Source: Eunapius fragilis (Eukaryota > Porifera > Demospongiae > Spongillida > Spongillidae). Taken from it: 64,000 bases of DNA. Positions 14,301-28,400 of the stretch are shown here, piece after piece. A program made the translations under genes and the position numbers. The notes beneath the pieces are model-generated. The model saw only the letters and a program-made list of their open reading frames with translations, did no database searches and was not told the DNA's origin. Where the stretch lies: the NCBI GenBank assembly GCA_963681505.1, contig OY811977.1:310001-374000 (forward strand), in the 5' to 3' direction. Position 1 is the first letter of the stretch. Every line of letters begins with the position of its first letter.

Positions 14301-17300
14301 CGATGCTAAGATAGTCAATATTTCCCATAGAGATGTATGGGTGGTTTCCCATAGGAATGTATGGGTGGGAACCTACTTTTGAATCGCTTGGTTAACCCAT
14401 ACCGAAGCAGGTATGCTCGGGGTGGCATTTAAAACAGATAGAGGAGTGGTTACTGCTATCTTCCAAGTGTGCATTGGTTTGCTCATATTGCATGTCTCAT
14501 CAACACCTCGATCCTAAGATAGTTAAAAATTTCCCATAGAAATGCATGGGTGGGAACCTACTTATGAATCGCTTGGTAAACCCTTACCAAAGCAGGTATG
14601 CTCGGGGTGGCATTAAAAGGAGATAGAGGAGTGGTTACTGCTATCTTCCATGTGTGCAGTGGTTTCCTCATATTGCATGTCTCATCAACACCTCGATGCT
14701 AAGATAGTCAATATTTCCCATAGAGATGTATGGGTGGTTTCCCACAGGAATGTATGGGTGGTTTCCCATAGGAATGTATGGGTGGGAACCTACTTTTGAA
14801 TCACTTGGTTAACCCATACCGAAGCAGGTATGCTCGAGGTGGCATTTATAACAGATAAAGGAATGGTTACTGCTAACTTCCATGTGTGCAGTGGTTTGCT
14901 CATATTGCATATCTCATCAACACCTCGATTGTAAGATAGTCAAAAATTTCCCATAGCAATGTATGGGTGGGAACCTACTTTTGAATCGCTTGGTAAACCC
15001 ATACCAAAGCTGGTATCCTCGGGGTGGCATTTAAAACAGATAGAGGAATGGTTACTGCTATCTTCCATGTGTGCAGTGGTTTGCTCATATTGCAAGTCTC
15101 ATCAACACCTCGATGCTAAGATAGTCATTATTTACCATAGAGATGTATGGGTGGTTTCCCATAGGAATGTATGGGTGGGAACCTATCTTTGAATCGCTTG
15201 GTTAACCCATACCAAAGCAGGTATGCTCGGGGTGGCATTGAAAACAGATAAAGGAATGGTTACTGCTATCTTCCATGTGTGCAGTGGTTTGCTCATATTG
15301 CATGTCTCATCAACACCTCGATGCTAAGATAGTCAAAAATTTCCCATAGAAATATATGGGTGGGAACCTACTTTTGATTTGCTTGGTTAACCCATACATG
15401 AGCAGGTATACTCGGGGTGGCATTTAAAACAGATAGAGGAATGGTTACTGCTATCTTACATGTGTGCAGTGGTTTGCTCCTATTGCATGTCTCATCAACA
15501 CCTCGATGAAAAGATAGTCATTATTTCCCATAGAGATGTATGGGTGGTTTCCCATAGGAATGTATGGGTGGGAACCTACTTTTGAATAGCTTGGTTAACC
15601 CATACCAAAGCTGGTATGCTCGTGGTGGCATTTAAAACAGATAGAGGAATGGTTACGGCTATCTTCCATGTGTGCAGTCGTTTGCTCATATTGCATGTCT
15701 CATCAACACCTCGATGCTAAAATAGTCAAAAATTTCCCATAGAAATGTATGGGTGGGAAATTACTTTTGAATTGCTCGGTTAACCCATACATGAGCAGGT
15801 ATACTCGGAGTGGCATTTAAAACAGATAGAGGAATGGTTACTGCTATCTTCCATGTGTGCAGTGGTTTGCTTCTATTGCATGTCTCATCAACACCTCGAT
15901 GCTAAGATAGTCATTATATCCCATAGAGATGTATGGGTGGTTTCCCATAGGAATGTTTGGGTGGGAACCTACTTTTGAATCGCTTGGTTAACCCATACCG
16001 AAGCAGGTATGCTCGAGGTGGCATTTAAAACACATAAAGGAATGGTTACTGCTAACTTCCACGTGTGCAGTGGTTTGCTCATATTGCATATCTCATCAAC
16101 ACCTCGATGCTAAGATAGTCAAAAATTTCCCATAGAAATGTATGGGTGGGAACCTACTTTTGAATCGCTTGGTAAACCCATACCAAAGCACGTATGCTCG
16201 GGGTGGCATTTAAAACACATAGAGGAGTCGCTACTGCTATCTTCCATGTGTGCAGTGGATTGCTCATATTGCATGTCTCATCAACACCTCGATGCTAAGA
16301 TAGTCAATATTTCCCATAGAGATGTATGGGTGGTTTCCCATAGGAATGTATGGGTGGGAACCTACTTTTGAATCGCTTGGTTAACCAAAACCGAAGCAGG
16401 TATGCTCGGGGTGGCATTTAAAACAGATAGAGGTATGGTTACTGCTCTCTTCCAAGTGTGCATTGGTTTGCTCATATTGCATGTCTCATCAACACCTCGA
16501 TCCTAAGATAGTCAAAAATTTCCCATAGAAATGTATGGGTTGGAACCTACTTTTGAATCGCTTGGTAAACCCATACCAAAGCAGGTATGCTCGGGGTGGC
16601 ATTAAAAGGAGATAGAGGAGTGGTTACTGCTATCTTCCATGTGTGCAGTGGTTTCCTCATATTGCATGTCTCATCAACACCTCGATGCTAAGATAGTCAA
16701 TATTTCCCATAGAGATGTATGGGTGGTTTTCCATAGGAATGTATGGGTGGGAACCTACTTTTGAATCGCTTGGTTAACCCATACCGCAGCAGGTATGCTC
16801 GGGGTGGCATTTAAAACAGATAGAGGAGTGGTTACTGCTATCTTCCAAGTGTGCAGTGGTTTGCTCATATTGCATGTCTCATCAAAACCTCGATGCTAAG
16901 ATAGTCAAAAATTTCCCATAGAAATGTATGGGTGGGAACCTACTTTTGAATCGCTTGGTAAACCCATACCAAATCAGGTATGCTCGGGGTGGCATTAAAA
17001 GGAGATAGAGGAGTGGTTACTGCTATCTTCCATGTGTGCAGTGGTTTGCTCATATTGCATGTCTCATCAACACCTCGATGCTAAGATAGTCAATATTTCC
17101 CATAGAGATGTATGGGTGGTTTCCCATAGGAATGTATGGGTGGGAACCTACTTTTGAATCGCTTGGTTAACTCATACCGAAGCAGGTATGCTCGGGGTGG
17201 CATTTAAAACAGATAGAGGAGTGGTTACTGCTGTCTTCCAAGTGTGCAGTGGTTTGCTCATATTGCATGTCTCATCAACACCTCGATGCTAAAATAGTCA

Positions 17301-18450
17301 AAAATTTCCCATAAAAATGTATGGGTGGGAACCTACTTTTGAATCGCTTGGTAAACCCATACCAAAGCTAAAATTCTAGGGGTGGCATTTAAAACAGATA
17401 GAGGAGTGGTTACTGCTATCTTCCATGTGTGCAGTGGTTAACTCTTATTGCATGTCTCATCAACACCTCGATGCTAAGATAGTCAAAAATTTCCCATAGA
17501 AATGTATGGGTGGGAACCTACTTTTGAATCGCTTGGTAAACCCATCCCAAAGCATGTATGCTCGGGGTGGCATTTAAAACAGATAGAGGAGTCGTTACTG
17601 CTATCTTCCATGTGTGCAGTGGTTTGCTCATATTGCATGTCTCATCAACACCTCGTTGCTAAGATAGTCAATATTTCCCATAGAGATGTATGGGAGGTTT
17701 CCCATAGGAATGTATGGGTGGGAACCTAGTTTTGAATCGCTTGGTTAACCCATACCGAAGCAGGTATGCTCGGGGTGGCATTTAAAACAGATAGAGGAGT
17801 GGTTACTGCTATCTTCCAACTGTGCAGTGGTTTACAAATATTGCATGTCTCATCAACACCTCGATGCTAAAATAGTCAATATTTCCCATAGAGATGTATG
17901 GGTGGTTTCCCATAGGAATGTATGGGTGGGAACCTACTTTTGAATCGCTTGGTTAACCCATACCGAAGCAGGTATGCTCAGGGTGGCATTTAAAACAGAT
18001 AGAGGAGTGGTTACTGCTATCTTCCAAGTGTGCATTGGATTGCTCATATTGCATGTCTCATCAACACCTCGATCCTAAGATAGTCAAAAATTTTCCATAG
18101 AAATGTATGGGTGGGAACCTACTTTTGAATCGCTTGGTTTACCCATACCGAAGCAGGTATGCTCGGGGTGGCATTTAAAACACATAGAGGAGTGGTTACT
18201 GCTATCTTCCAAGTGTGCAGTGGTTTGCTCATATTGCATGTCTCATCAACACCTCGATGCTAAAATAGTCAAAAATTTCCCATAAAAATGTATGGGTGGG
18301 AACCTACTTTTGAATCGCTTGGTAAACCCATACCAAAGCTAAAATCCTAGGGGTGGCATTTAAAACAGATAGAGGAGTGGTTACTGCTATCTTCCATGTG
18401 TGCAGTGGTTTACTCTTATTGCATGTCTCATCAACACCTCGATGCTAAGA

Positions 18451-18635
18451 TAGTCAAAAATTTCCCATAGCAATGTATGGGTCGGAACCTACTTTTGAAT
18501 TGCTTGGTTAACCCATACATGAGCAGGTATACTCGGGGTGGCATTTAAAACAGATAGAGGAATGGTTACTGCTATCTTACATGTGTGCAGTGGTTTACTC
18601 CTATTGCATGTCTCATCAACACCTCGATGCAAAGA
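18451..18635 (+). repeat. Monomer present in copy 1, absent from copy 2
   Basis: This 185-bp segment contains a block B variant (GGGTCGGAACC, then CATACATGAGCAGG). In copy 2 the flanking sequences are joined at about 37,704-37,710, where a GATAGTCA from the left monomer runs straight into TTATTTCCC from the next. The simplest reading is loss of one monomer from copy 2 by exchange between neighbours after the 19-kb duplication. Confidence 0.88.
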
Positions 18636-21600
18636 TAGTCATTATTTCCCATAGAGATGTATGGGTGGTTTCACATAGGAATGTATGGGTGGGAACCTAC
18701 TTTTGAATCGCTTGGTAAACCCATTCCAAAACTAAAATTCTAGGGGTGGCATTTAAAACAGATAGAGGAGTGGTTACTGCTATCTTCCATGTGTGCAGTG
18801 GTTTACTCTTATTGCATGTGTCATCAACACCTCGATGCTAAGATAGTCAAAAATTTCCCATAGAAATGTATGGGTGGGAACCTACTTTTGAATCGCTTGG
18901 TGAACCCATCCCAAAGCACGTATGCTCGGGGTGGCATTTAAAACAGATAGAGGAGTCGTTACTGCTATCTTCCATGTGTGCAGTGGTTTGCTCATATTGC
19001 ATGTCTCATCAACACCTCGTTGCTAAGATAGTCAATATTTCCCATAGAGATGTATGGGTGGTTTCCCATAGGAATGTATGGGTGGGAACCTAGTTTTGAA
19101 TCGCTTGGTTAACTCATACCGAAGCAGGTATACTCGGGGTGGCATTTATAACAGATAGAGGAGTGGTTACTGCTATCTTCCAAGTGTGCAGTGGTTTGCT
19201 CATATTGCATGTCTCATCAACACCTCGATGCTAATGTAGTCAAAAATTTCCCATAGAAATGTATGGGTGGGAACCTACTTTTGAATCGCTTGGTAAACCC
19301 ATACCAAAGCAGGTATCTCGGGGTGGCATTAAAAGGAGATAGAGGAGGGGTTACTGCTATCTTCCATGTGTGCAGTGGTTTGCTCATATTGCATGTCTCA
19401 TCAACACCTCGATGCTAAGATAGTCAAAAATTTCCCATAGAAATGTATGGGTGGGAACCTACTTTTGAATCGCTTGGTAAACCCATACCAAAGCTGGTAT
19501 GCTAGCGGTGGCATTTAAAACAGATAGAGGAGTGGTTACTGCTATCTTCCATGTGTGCAGTGGTTTACTCATATTGCATGTCTCATCAACACCTCGATGC
19601 TAAGATAGTCAATATTTCCCATAGAGATGTATGGGTGGTTTCCCATAGGAATGTATGGGTGGGAACCTACTTTTGAATCGCTTGGTTAACCCATACCGAA
19701 GCAGGTATGCTCGGGGTGGCATTTACAACAGATACAGGAGTGGTTACTGCTATCTTCCAAGTGTGCAGTGGTTTGCTCATATTGCATGTCTCATCAACAC
19801 CTCGATGCTAAGGTAGTCAAAAATTTCCCATTGAAATGTATGGGTGGGAACCTACTTTTGAATCGCTTGGTTAACCCATACCAAAGCAGGTATGCTCGGG
19901 GTGGCATTAAAAGGAGATAGAGGAGTGGTTACTGCTATCTTCCATGTGTGCAGTGGTTTCCTCATATTGCATGTCTCATCAACACCTCAATGCTAAGATA
20001 GTCAATATTTCCCATAGAGATGTATGGGTGGTTTCCCATAGGAATGTATGGGTGGGAACCTACTTTTGAATCGCTTGGTTAACCCATACCGAAGCTGGTA
20101 TGCTCGGGGTGGCATTTAAAACAGATAGAGGAGTGGTTACTGCTATCTTCCAAGTGTGCATTGGTTTGCTCATATTGCATGTCTCATCAACACCTCGATG
20201 CTAAGGTAGTCAAAAATTTCCCATAGAAATGTATGGGCGGGAACCTACTTTTTAATCGCTTGGTAAACCCATACCAAAGCAGGTATCCTCGGGGTGGCAT
20301 TTAAAAGAGATAGAGGAATTTTTACTGCTATCTTCCATGTGTGCAGTGGTTGCTCATATTACATGTCTCATCAACACCTCGATGCTACGATAGTCAATAT
20401 TTCCCATAGAGATGTATGGGTGGTTTCCCAAAGGAATGTATGGGTGGGAACCTACTTTTGAATCGCTTGGGTAAACCATACCGAAGCAGGTATGCTCGAG
20501 GTGGCATTTAATACAGATAGAGGAATGGTTTCTGCTATCTTCAATGTGTGCAGTGGTTTGCTTATATTGCATGTCTCATCAACACCTCGATGCTAAAATA
20601 GTCAAAAATTTCCCATAGAAATGTATGGGTAGGAACCTACTTTTTAATCGCTTGGTAAACCCATACCAAAGCAGGTATCCTCGGGGTGGCATTTAAAACA
20701 GATAGAGGAATGGTTACTGCTATCTTCCATGTGTGCAGTGGTTTGCTCATATTACATGTCTCATCAACACTTCGATGCAAATATAGTTAATATTTCCCAT
20801 AGAGATGTATGGGTGGTTTCCCAAAGGAATGTATGGGTGGGAACCTACTTTTGAATCGCTGGGGTAACCCATACTGAAGCTGGTATGCTCGTGGTGGCAT
20901 TTAAAACATATAGAGGAATGGTTACTGCTATCTTCCATGTGTGCAGCGGTTTGCTCATATTGCATGTCACATCAACACTTCGCTGCTAAGATAGTCAAAA
21001 ATTTCCCATAGAAATGTATAGGTGGGAACCTACTTTTGAATCGCTTGGTAAACCCATACCAAAGCAGGTATCCTCGGGGTGGCATTTAAAACAGATAGAG
21101 GAATGGTTACTGCTATCTTCCATGTGTGCAGTGGTTTGCTCATATTGCATGTCTCATCAACACCTCGATGCTAAGATAGTCAATATTTCCCATAGAGATG
21201 TATGGGTGGTATCCAATAGGAATGTATGGGTGGGAACCTACTTTTGAATCGCTTGGGTAAACCATACCGAAGAAGGTATGCTCGAGGTGGCATTTAATAC
21301 AGATAGAGGAATGGTTACTGCTATCTTCCATGTGTGCAGTGGTTGCTCATATTACATGTCTCATCAACACTTCGATGATAAGATAGTCAAAAATTTCCCA
21401 TAGCAATGTATGGGTGGGAACCTACTTTTGAATCGCTTGGTAAACCCATACCAAACCAGGTATCCTCGGGGTGGCATTTAAAACAGATAGAGGAATGGTT
21501 ACTGCTATCTTCCATGTGTGCAGTGGTTTGCTTATACTGCATGTCTCATCAACACGTCGATGCTAAAATTGTCAAAAATTTCCCATAGAAATGTATGGGT

Positions 21601-22159
21601 GGGAACCTACTTTTGAATCGCTTGGTAAACCCATACCAAAGCAGGTATCCTCGGGGTGGCATTAAAAAGAGATAGAGGAATGGTTACTGCTATCTTCCAT
21701 GTGTGCAGTGGTTGCTCATATTACATGTCTCATCAACACCTCGATGCTACGATAGTCAATATTTCCCATAGAGATGTATGGGTGGTTTACAGTAGGAATG
21801 TATGGGTGGGAACCTACTTTTGAATCGCTTGGGTAAACCATACCAAAGCAGGTATGCTCGAGGTGGCATTAAAAACAGATAGAGGAATGGTTACTGCTAT
21901 CTACCATGTGTGCAGTGGTTTGCTCATATTACACGTCTCATCAACACCTCGATGCAAATATAGTTAATATTTCCCATAGAGGTGTATGGGTGGTTTCCCA
22001 AAGGAATGTATGGGTGGGAACCTACTTATGAATCGCTTGGGTAACCCATACCGAAGCAGGTATGCTCGAGGTGGCATTTAAAACAGATAGAGGAATGGTT
22101 ACTGCTATCTTCCATGTGTGCAGTGGTTTGCTTATATTGCATGTCTCATCAACACCTCG

Positions 22160-23337
22160 ATGCTAAGATTGTCAAAAATTTCCTATAGAAATGTATGGGT
22201 GGGAACCTACTTTTTAATCGCTTGGTAAACCCATACCAAAGCAGGTATCCTCGGGGTGGCATTTAAAACAGATAGCGGAATGGTTACTGCTATCTTCCAA
22301 GTGTGCAGTGGTTTGCTTATACTGCATGTCTCATCAACACCTCGATGCTAAGATGGTCAATATTTCACATAGAGATGTATGGCTGGTTTCCCATAGGAAT
22401 GTATGGGTGGGAACCTACTTTTGAATCGCTTGGGTAAACCATACCGAAGCAGGTATGCTCGAGGTAGCATTTAAAACGGATAGAGGAATGGTTACTGCTA
22501 TCTTCCATGTGTGCAGTGGTTTGCTTATATTGCATGTCTCATCAACACCTCGATGCTAAGATAGTCAAAAATTTCCCATAGCAATGTATGGGTGGGAACC
22601 TACTTTTGAATCGCTTGGTAAACCCATACCAAAGAAGGTATCCTCGGGGTGGCATTTAAAACAGATAGAGGAATGGTTACTGCTATCTTCCATGTGTGCA
22701 GTGGTTTGCTTATACTGCATGTCTCATCAACACCTCGATGCTAAGATAGTCAATATTTCCCATAGAGATGTATGGGTGGTTTCCCATAGGAATGTATGGG
22801 TGGGAACCTACTTTTGAATCGCTTGGGTAAACCATACCGAAGCAGGTATGCTCGAGTTGGCATTTTAAACAGATAGAGGAATGGTTACTGCTATCTTCCA
22901 TGTGTGCAGTGGTTTGCTTATATTGCATGTCTCATCAACACCTCGATGCTAAGATAGTCAAAAATTTCCTATAGAAATGTATGGGTGGGAACCTACTTTT
23001 TAATCGCTTGGTAAACCCATACCAAACCAGGTATCCTCGGTGTGGCATTAAAAAGAGATAGAGGAATGGTTACTGCTATCTTCCATGTGTGCAGTGGTTG
23101 CTCATATTACATGTCTCATCAACACCTCGATGCTACGATAGTCAATATTTCCCATAGAGATGTATGGGTGGTTTACAATAGGAATGTATGGGTGGGAACC
23201 TACTTTTGAATCGCTTGGGTAAACCATACCGAAGCAGGTATGCTCGAGGTGGCATTTTAAACCGATAGAGGAATGGTTACTGCTATCTTCCATGTGTGCA
23301 GTGGTTTGCTTATATTGCATGTCTCATCAACACCTCG
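22160..23337 (+). repeat. 1,178-bp local tandem duplication, copy 1 (copy 2 at 23,338-24,515)
   Basis: Several rare variants recur exactly 1,178 bp later: GATTGTCAAAAATTTCC at 22,167 and 23,345, GGTCAATATTTCACATAG at 22,355 and 23,533, GGTAGCATTTAAAACGG near 22,463 and 23,641, and the AGAAGGTATCC form near 22,632 and 23,810. The copies are nearly identical, so this is a recent gain of one six-monomer unit. The same pair is seen in the second 19-kb copy (about 41,228-43,583), so it predates the 19-kb event. Confidence 0.87.
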
Positions 23338-24522
23338 ATGCTAAGATTGTCAAAAATTTCCTATAGAAATGTATGGGTGGGAACCTACTTTTTAATCGCT
23401 TGGTAAACCCATACCAAAGCAGGTATCCTCGGGGTGGCATTTAAAACAGATAGCGGAATGGTTACTGCTATCTTCCAAGTGTGCAGTGGTTTGCTTATAC
23501 TGCATGTCTCATCAACACCTCGATGCTAAGATGGTCAATATTTCACATAGAGATGTATGGCTGGTTTCCCATAGGAATGTATGGGTGGGAACCTACTTTT
23601 GAATCGCTTGGGTAAACCATACCGAAGCAGGTATGCTCGAGGTAGCATTTAAAACGGATAGAGGAATGGTTACTGCTATCTTCCATGTGTGCAGTGGTTT
23701 GCTTATATTGCATGTCTCATCAACACCTCGATGCTAAGATAGTCAAAAATTTCCCATAGCAATGTATGGGTGGGAACCTACTTTTGAATCGCTTGGTAAA
23801 CCCATACCAAAGAAGGTATCCTCGGGGTGGCATTTAAAACAGATAGAGGAATGGTTACTGCTATCTTCCATGTGTGCAGTGGTTTGCTTATACTGCATGT
23901 CTCATCAACACCTCGATGCTAAGATAGTCAATATTTCCCATAGAGATGTATGGGTGGTTTCCCATAGGAATGTATGGGTGGGAACCTACTTTTGAATCGC
24001 TTTGGTAAACCATACCGAAGCAGGTATGCTCGAGTTGGCATTTTAAACAGATAGAGGAATGGTTACTGCTATCTTCCATGTGTGCAGTGGTTTGCTTATA
24101 TTGCATGTCTCATCAACACCTCGATGCTAAGATAGTCAAAAATTTCCTATAGAAATGTATGGGTGGGAACCTACTTTTTAATCGCTTGGTAAACCCATAC
24201 CAAACCAGGTATCCTCGGTGTGGCAATAAAAAGAGATAGAGGAATGGTTACTGCTATCTTCCATGTGTGCAGTGGTTGCTCATATTACATGTCTCATCAA
24301 CATCTCGATGCTACGATAGTCAATATTTCCCATAGAGATGTATGGGTGGTTTACAATAGGAATGTATGGGTGGGAACCTACTTTTGAATCGCTTGGGTAA
24401 ACCATACCGAAGCAGGTATGCTCGAGGTGGCATTTTAAACCGATAGAGGAATGGTTACTGCTATCTTCCATGTGTGCAGTGGTTTGCTTATATTGCATGT
24501 CTCATCAACACCTCGATGCTAA

Positions 24523-24750
24523 AATAGTCAAAAATTTCCCATAGAAATGTATGGGTGGGAACCTACTTTTTAATCGCTTGGTAAACCCATACCAAAGCAG
24601 GTATCCTCGGGGTGGCATTTAAAACAGATAGAGGAATGGTTACTGCTATCTTCCATGTGTGCAGTGGTTTGCTTATACTGCATGTCTCATCAACACCTCG
24701 ATGCTAAGATAGTCAATATTTCCCATAGAGATGTATGGGTGGTTTCCCAT
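24523..24750 (+). repeat. Conversion-like patch between the 19-kb copies (copy 1 side)
   Basis: Over about 228 bp the two 19-kb copies differ in a cluster, although both flanks match closely. Here the sequence has GCTAAAATAG, CATAGAAATG, CCAAAGCAGG and GGTTTCCCATAGG. At 43,591-43,818 it has GCTAAGATAG, CATAGCAATG, CCAAACCAGG, TCAATACTTCCC and GGTTTACAATAGG. The second set matches other block C monomers, for example near 25,710-25,745 and 44,780-44,815. A short gene-conversion tract in one copy after duplication explains it. I cannot tell which copy was the recipient. Confidence 0.72.
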
Positions 24751-25065
24751 AGGAATGTATGGGTGGGAACCTACTTTTGAATCGCTTGAGTAAACCACAC
24801 CGAAGCAGGTATGCTCGAGGTGGCATTTAAAACAGATAGAGGAATGGTTACTGCTATCTTCCATGTGTGCAGTGGTTTGCTTATATTGCATGTCTCATCA
24901 ACACCTCGATGCTAAAATAGTCAAAAATTTCCCATAGAAATGTATGGGTGGGAACCTACTTTTTAATCGCTTGGTAAACCCATACCAAAGCAGGTATCCT
25001 CGGGGTGGCATTTAAAACAGATAGAGGAATGGTTACTGCTATCTTCCATGTGTGCAGTGGTTTGC

Positions 25066-25492
25066 TTATACTGCATGTCTCATCAACACCTCGATGCTAA
25101 GATAGTCAATATTTCCCATAGAGATGTATGGGTGGTTTCCCATAGGAATGTATGGGTGGGAACCTACTTTTGAATCGCTTGGGTAAACCATACCGAAGCA
25201 GGTATGCTCGAGGTGGCATTTTAAACAGATAGAGGAATGGTTACTGCTATCTTCCATGTGTGCAGTGGTTTGCTTATACTGCATGTCTCATCAACACCTC
25301 GATGCTAAGATAGTCAATATTTCCCATAGAGATGTATGCGTGGTTTCCCATAGGAATGTATGGGTGGGAACCTACTTTTGAATCGCTTGGGTAAACCATA
25401 CCGAAGCAGGTATGCTCGAGGTGGCATTTTAAACAGATAGAGGAATGGTTACTGCTATCTTCCATGTGTGCAGTGGTTTGCTTATATTGCAT
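25066..25492 (+). repeat. Phase slip: two long monomers in a row
   Basis: The regular short-long alternation is broken here. Successive 208-bp monomers begin 208 bp apart (25,066 and 25,274) and not 393. Their sequences are almost the same; the second carries GTATGCGTGG in place of GTATGGGTGG. The slip is also present at 44,134-44,560 in the second 19-kb copy. It adds one monomer and shifts later hexamers by 208 bp. Confidence 0.85.
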
Positions 25493-28400
25493 GTCTCATC
25501 AACACCTCGATGCTAAGATAGTCAAAAATTTCCTATAGATATGTATGGGTGGGAACCTACTTTTTAATCGCTTGGTAAACCCATACCAAACCAGGTATCC
25601 TCGGGGTGGCATTTAAAACAGATAGAGGAATGGTTACTGCTATCTTCCATGTGTGCAGTGGTTTGCTTATACTGCATGTCTCATCAACACCTCGATGCTA
25701 AGATAGTCAATACTTCCCATAGAGATGTATGGGTGGTTTACAATAGGAATGTATGGGTGGGAACCTACTTTTGAATCGCTTGAGTAAACCACACCGAAGC
25801 AGGTATGCTCGAGGTGGCATTTTAAACAGATAGAGGAATGGTTACTGCTATCTTCCATGTGTGCAGTGGTTTGCTTATATTGCATGTCTCATCAACACCT
25901 CGATGCTAAAAAAGTCAAAAATTTCCCATAGAAATGTATGGGTGGGAACCTACTTTTTAAACGCTTGGTAAACCCATACCAAAGCAGGTATCCTCGGGGT
26001 GGCATTTAAAACAGATAGAGGAATGGTTACTGCTATCTTCCATGTGTGCAGTGGTTTGCTTATACTGCATGTCTCATCAACACCTCGATGCTAAGATAGT
26101 CAATAATTCCCATTGAGATGTATGGGTGGTTTCCCATAGGAATGTATGGGTGGGAACCTACTTATGAATCGCTTGGGTAAACCATACCGAAGCAGGTATG
26201 CTCGAGGTGGCATTTTAAACAGATAGAGGAATGGTTACTGCTATCTTCCATGTGTGCAGTGGTTTGCTTATATTGCATGTCTCATCAACACCTCGATGCT
26301 AAAATAGTCAAAAATTTCCTATAGATATGTATGGGTGGGAACCTACTTTTTAATCGCTTGGTAAACCCATACCAAACCAGGTATCCTCGGGGTGGCATTT
26401 AAAACAGATAGAGGAATGGTTACTGCTATCTTCCATGTGTGCAGTGGTTTGCTTATACTGCATGTCTCATCAACACCTCGATGCTAAGATAGTCAATATT
26501 TCCCATAGAGATGTATGGGTGGTTTTCCATAGGAATGTATGGGTGGGAACCTACTTTTGAATCGCTTGGGTAACCCATACTGAAGCAGGTATGCTCGTGG
26601 TGGCATTTAAAACAAATAGAGGAATGGTTACTGCTATCTTCCATGTGTGCAGTGGTTTGCTCATATTGCATGTCTCATCAACACCTCGCTGCTAAGATAG
26701 TCAAAAATTTCCCATAGAAATGTATGGGTGGGAACCTACTTTTGAATCGCTTGGTAAACCCATACCAAAGCAGGTATCCTCGGGGTGGCATTTAAAACAG
26801 ATAGAGGAATGGTTACTGCTATCTTCCATGTGTGCAGTGGTTTGCTTATACTGCATGTTTCATCAACACCTCGATGCTAAGATAGTCAATATTTCCCATA
26901 GAGATGTATGGGTGGTTTCCCATAGGAATGTATGGGTGGGAACCTACTTTTGAATCGCTTGGGTAAACCATACCGAAGCAGGTATGCTCGAGGTGGCATT
27001 TTAAACAGATAAAGGAATGGTTACTGCTATCTTCCATGTGTGCAGTGGTTTGCTTATATTGCATGTCTCATCAACACCTCGATGCTAAGTAAGTCAAAAA
27101 TTTCCTATAGATATGTATGGGTGGGAACCTACTTTTTAATCGCTTGGTAAACCCATACCAAACCAAGTATCCTCGGGGTGGCATTTAAAACAGATAGAGG
27201 AATGGTTACTGCTATCTTCCATGTGTGCAGTGGTTATCTTATACTGCATGTCTCATCAACACCTCGAAGCTAAGATAGTCAATACTTCCCATAGAGATGT
27301 ATGGGTGGTTTACAATAGGAATGTATGGGTGGGAACCTACTTTTGAATCGCTTGAGTAAACCACACCGAAACAGGTATGCTCGAGGTGGCATTTAAAACA
27401 GATAGAGGAATGGTTACTGCTATCTTCCATGTGTGCAGTGGTTTGCTTATACTGCATGTCTCATCAACACCTCGATGCTAAAATAGTCAAAAATTTCCCA
27501 TAGAAATGAATGGGTGGGAACCTACTTTTTAATCGCTTGGTAAACCCATACCTAAGCAGGTATCCTCGGGGTGGCATTTAAAACAGATAGAGGAATGGTT
27601 ACTGCTACCTTCCATGTGTGCAGTGGTTTGCTCATATTACACGTCTCATCAACACCTCGATGCAAATATAGTTAATATTACCCATAGAGGTGTATGGGTG
27701 GTTTCCCAAAGGAATGTATGGGTGAGAACCTACTTTTGAATCGCTTGGGTAACCCATACTGAAGCAGGTATGCTCGTGGTGGCATTTAAAACAAATAGAG
27801 GAATGGTTACTGCTATCTTCCATGTGTGCAGTGGTTTGCTCCTATTGCATGTCTCATCAACACCTCGCTGCTAAGATAGTCAAAAATTTCCCATAGAAAT
27901 GTATGGGTGGGAACCTACTTTTGAATCGCTTGGTAAACCCATACCAAAGCAGGTATCCTCGGGGTGGCATTTAAAACAGATAGAGGAATGGTTACTGCTA
28001 TCTTCCATGTGTGCAGTGGTTTGCTCATATTGCATGTCTCATCAACACCTCGATGCTAAGATAGTCAATATTTCCCATAGAGATGTATGGGTGGTTTCCA
28101 ATAGGAATGTATGGGTGGGAACCTACTTTTGAATCGCTTGGGTAAACCATACCGAAGCAGGTATGCTCGAGGTGGCATTTAAAACGGATAGAGGAATGGT
28201 TACTGCTATCTTCCATGTGTGCAGTGGTTTGCTTATATTGCATGTCTCATCAACACCTCGATGCTAAGATAGTCAAAAATTTCCCATAGCAATGTATGGG
28301 TGGGAACCTACTTTTGATTCGCTTGGTAAACCCATACCAAAGCAGGTATCCTCGGGGTGGCATTTAAAACAGATAGAGGAATGGTTACTGCTATCTTCCA

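Larger units (their letters stand above)
10156..20219 (+). repeat. Satellite block B, first copy (subfamily B monomers)
   Basis: These monomers mix block A types with diagnostic B variants: CATACATGAGCAGGTATACTC (near 10,258, 13,796, 15,390, 15,785 and 18,520), GATGAAAAGATAGTCATTAT, and CACATAAAGGAATGG. From 10,690 onward the block belongs to copy 1 of the 19-kb duplication. It holds two 232-bp monomers with a third 24-bp sub-repeat (near 11,137 and 14,676). No gene-like sequence is seen. The right limit is where the block C marks first appear together (CTACTTTTTAATCGC near 20,243 and GTATCCTCGG near 20,282). Confidence 0.85.
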
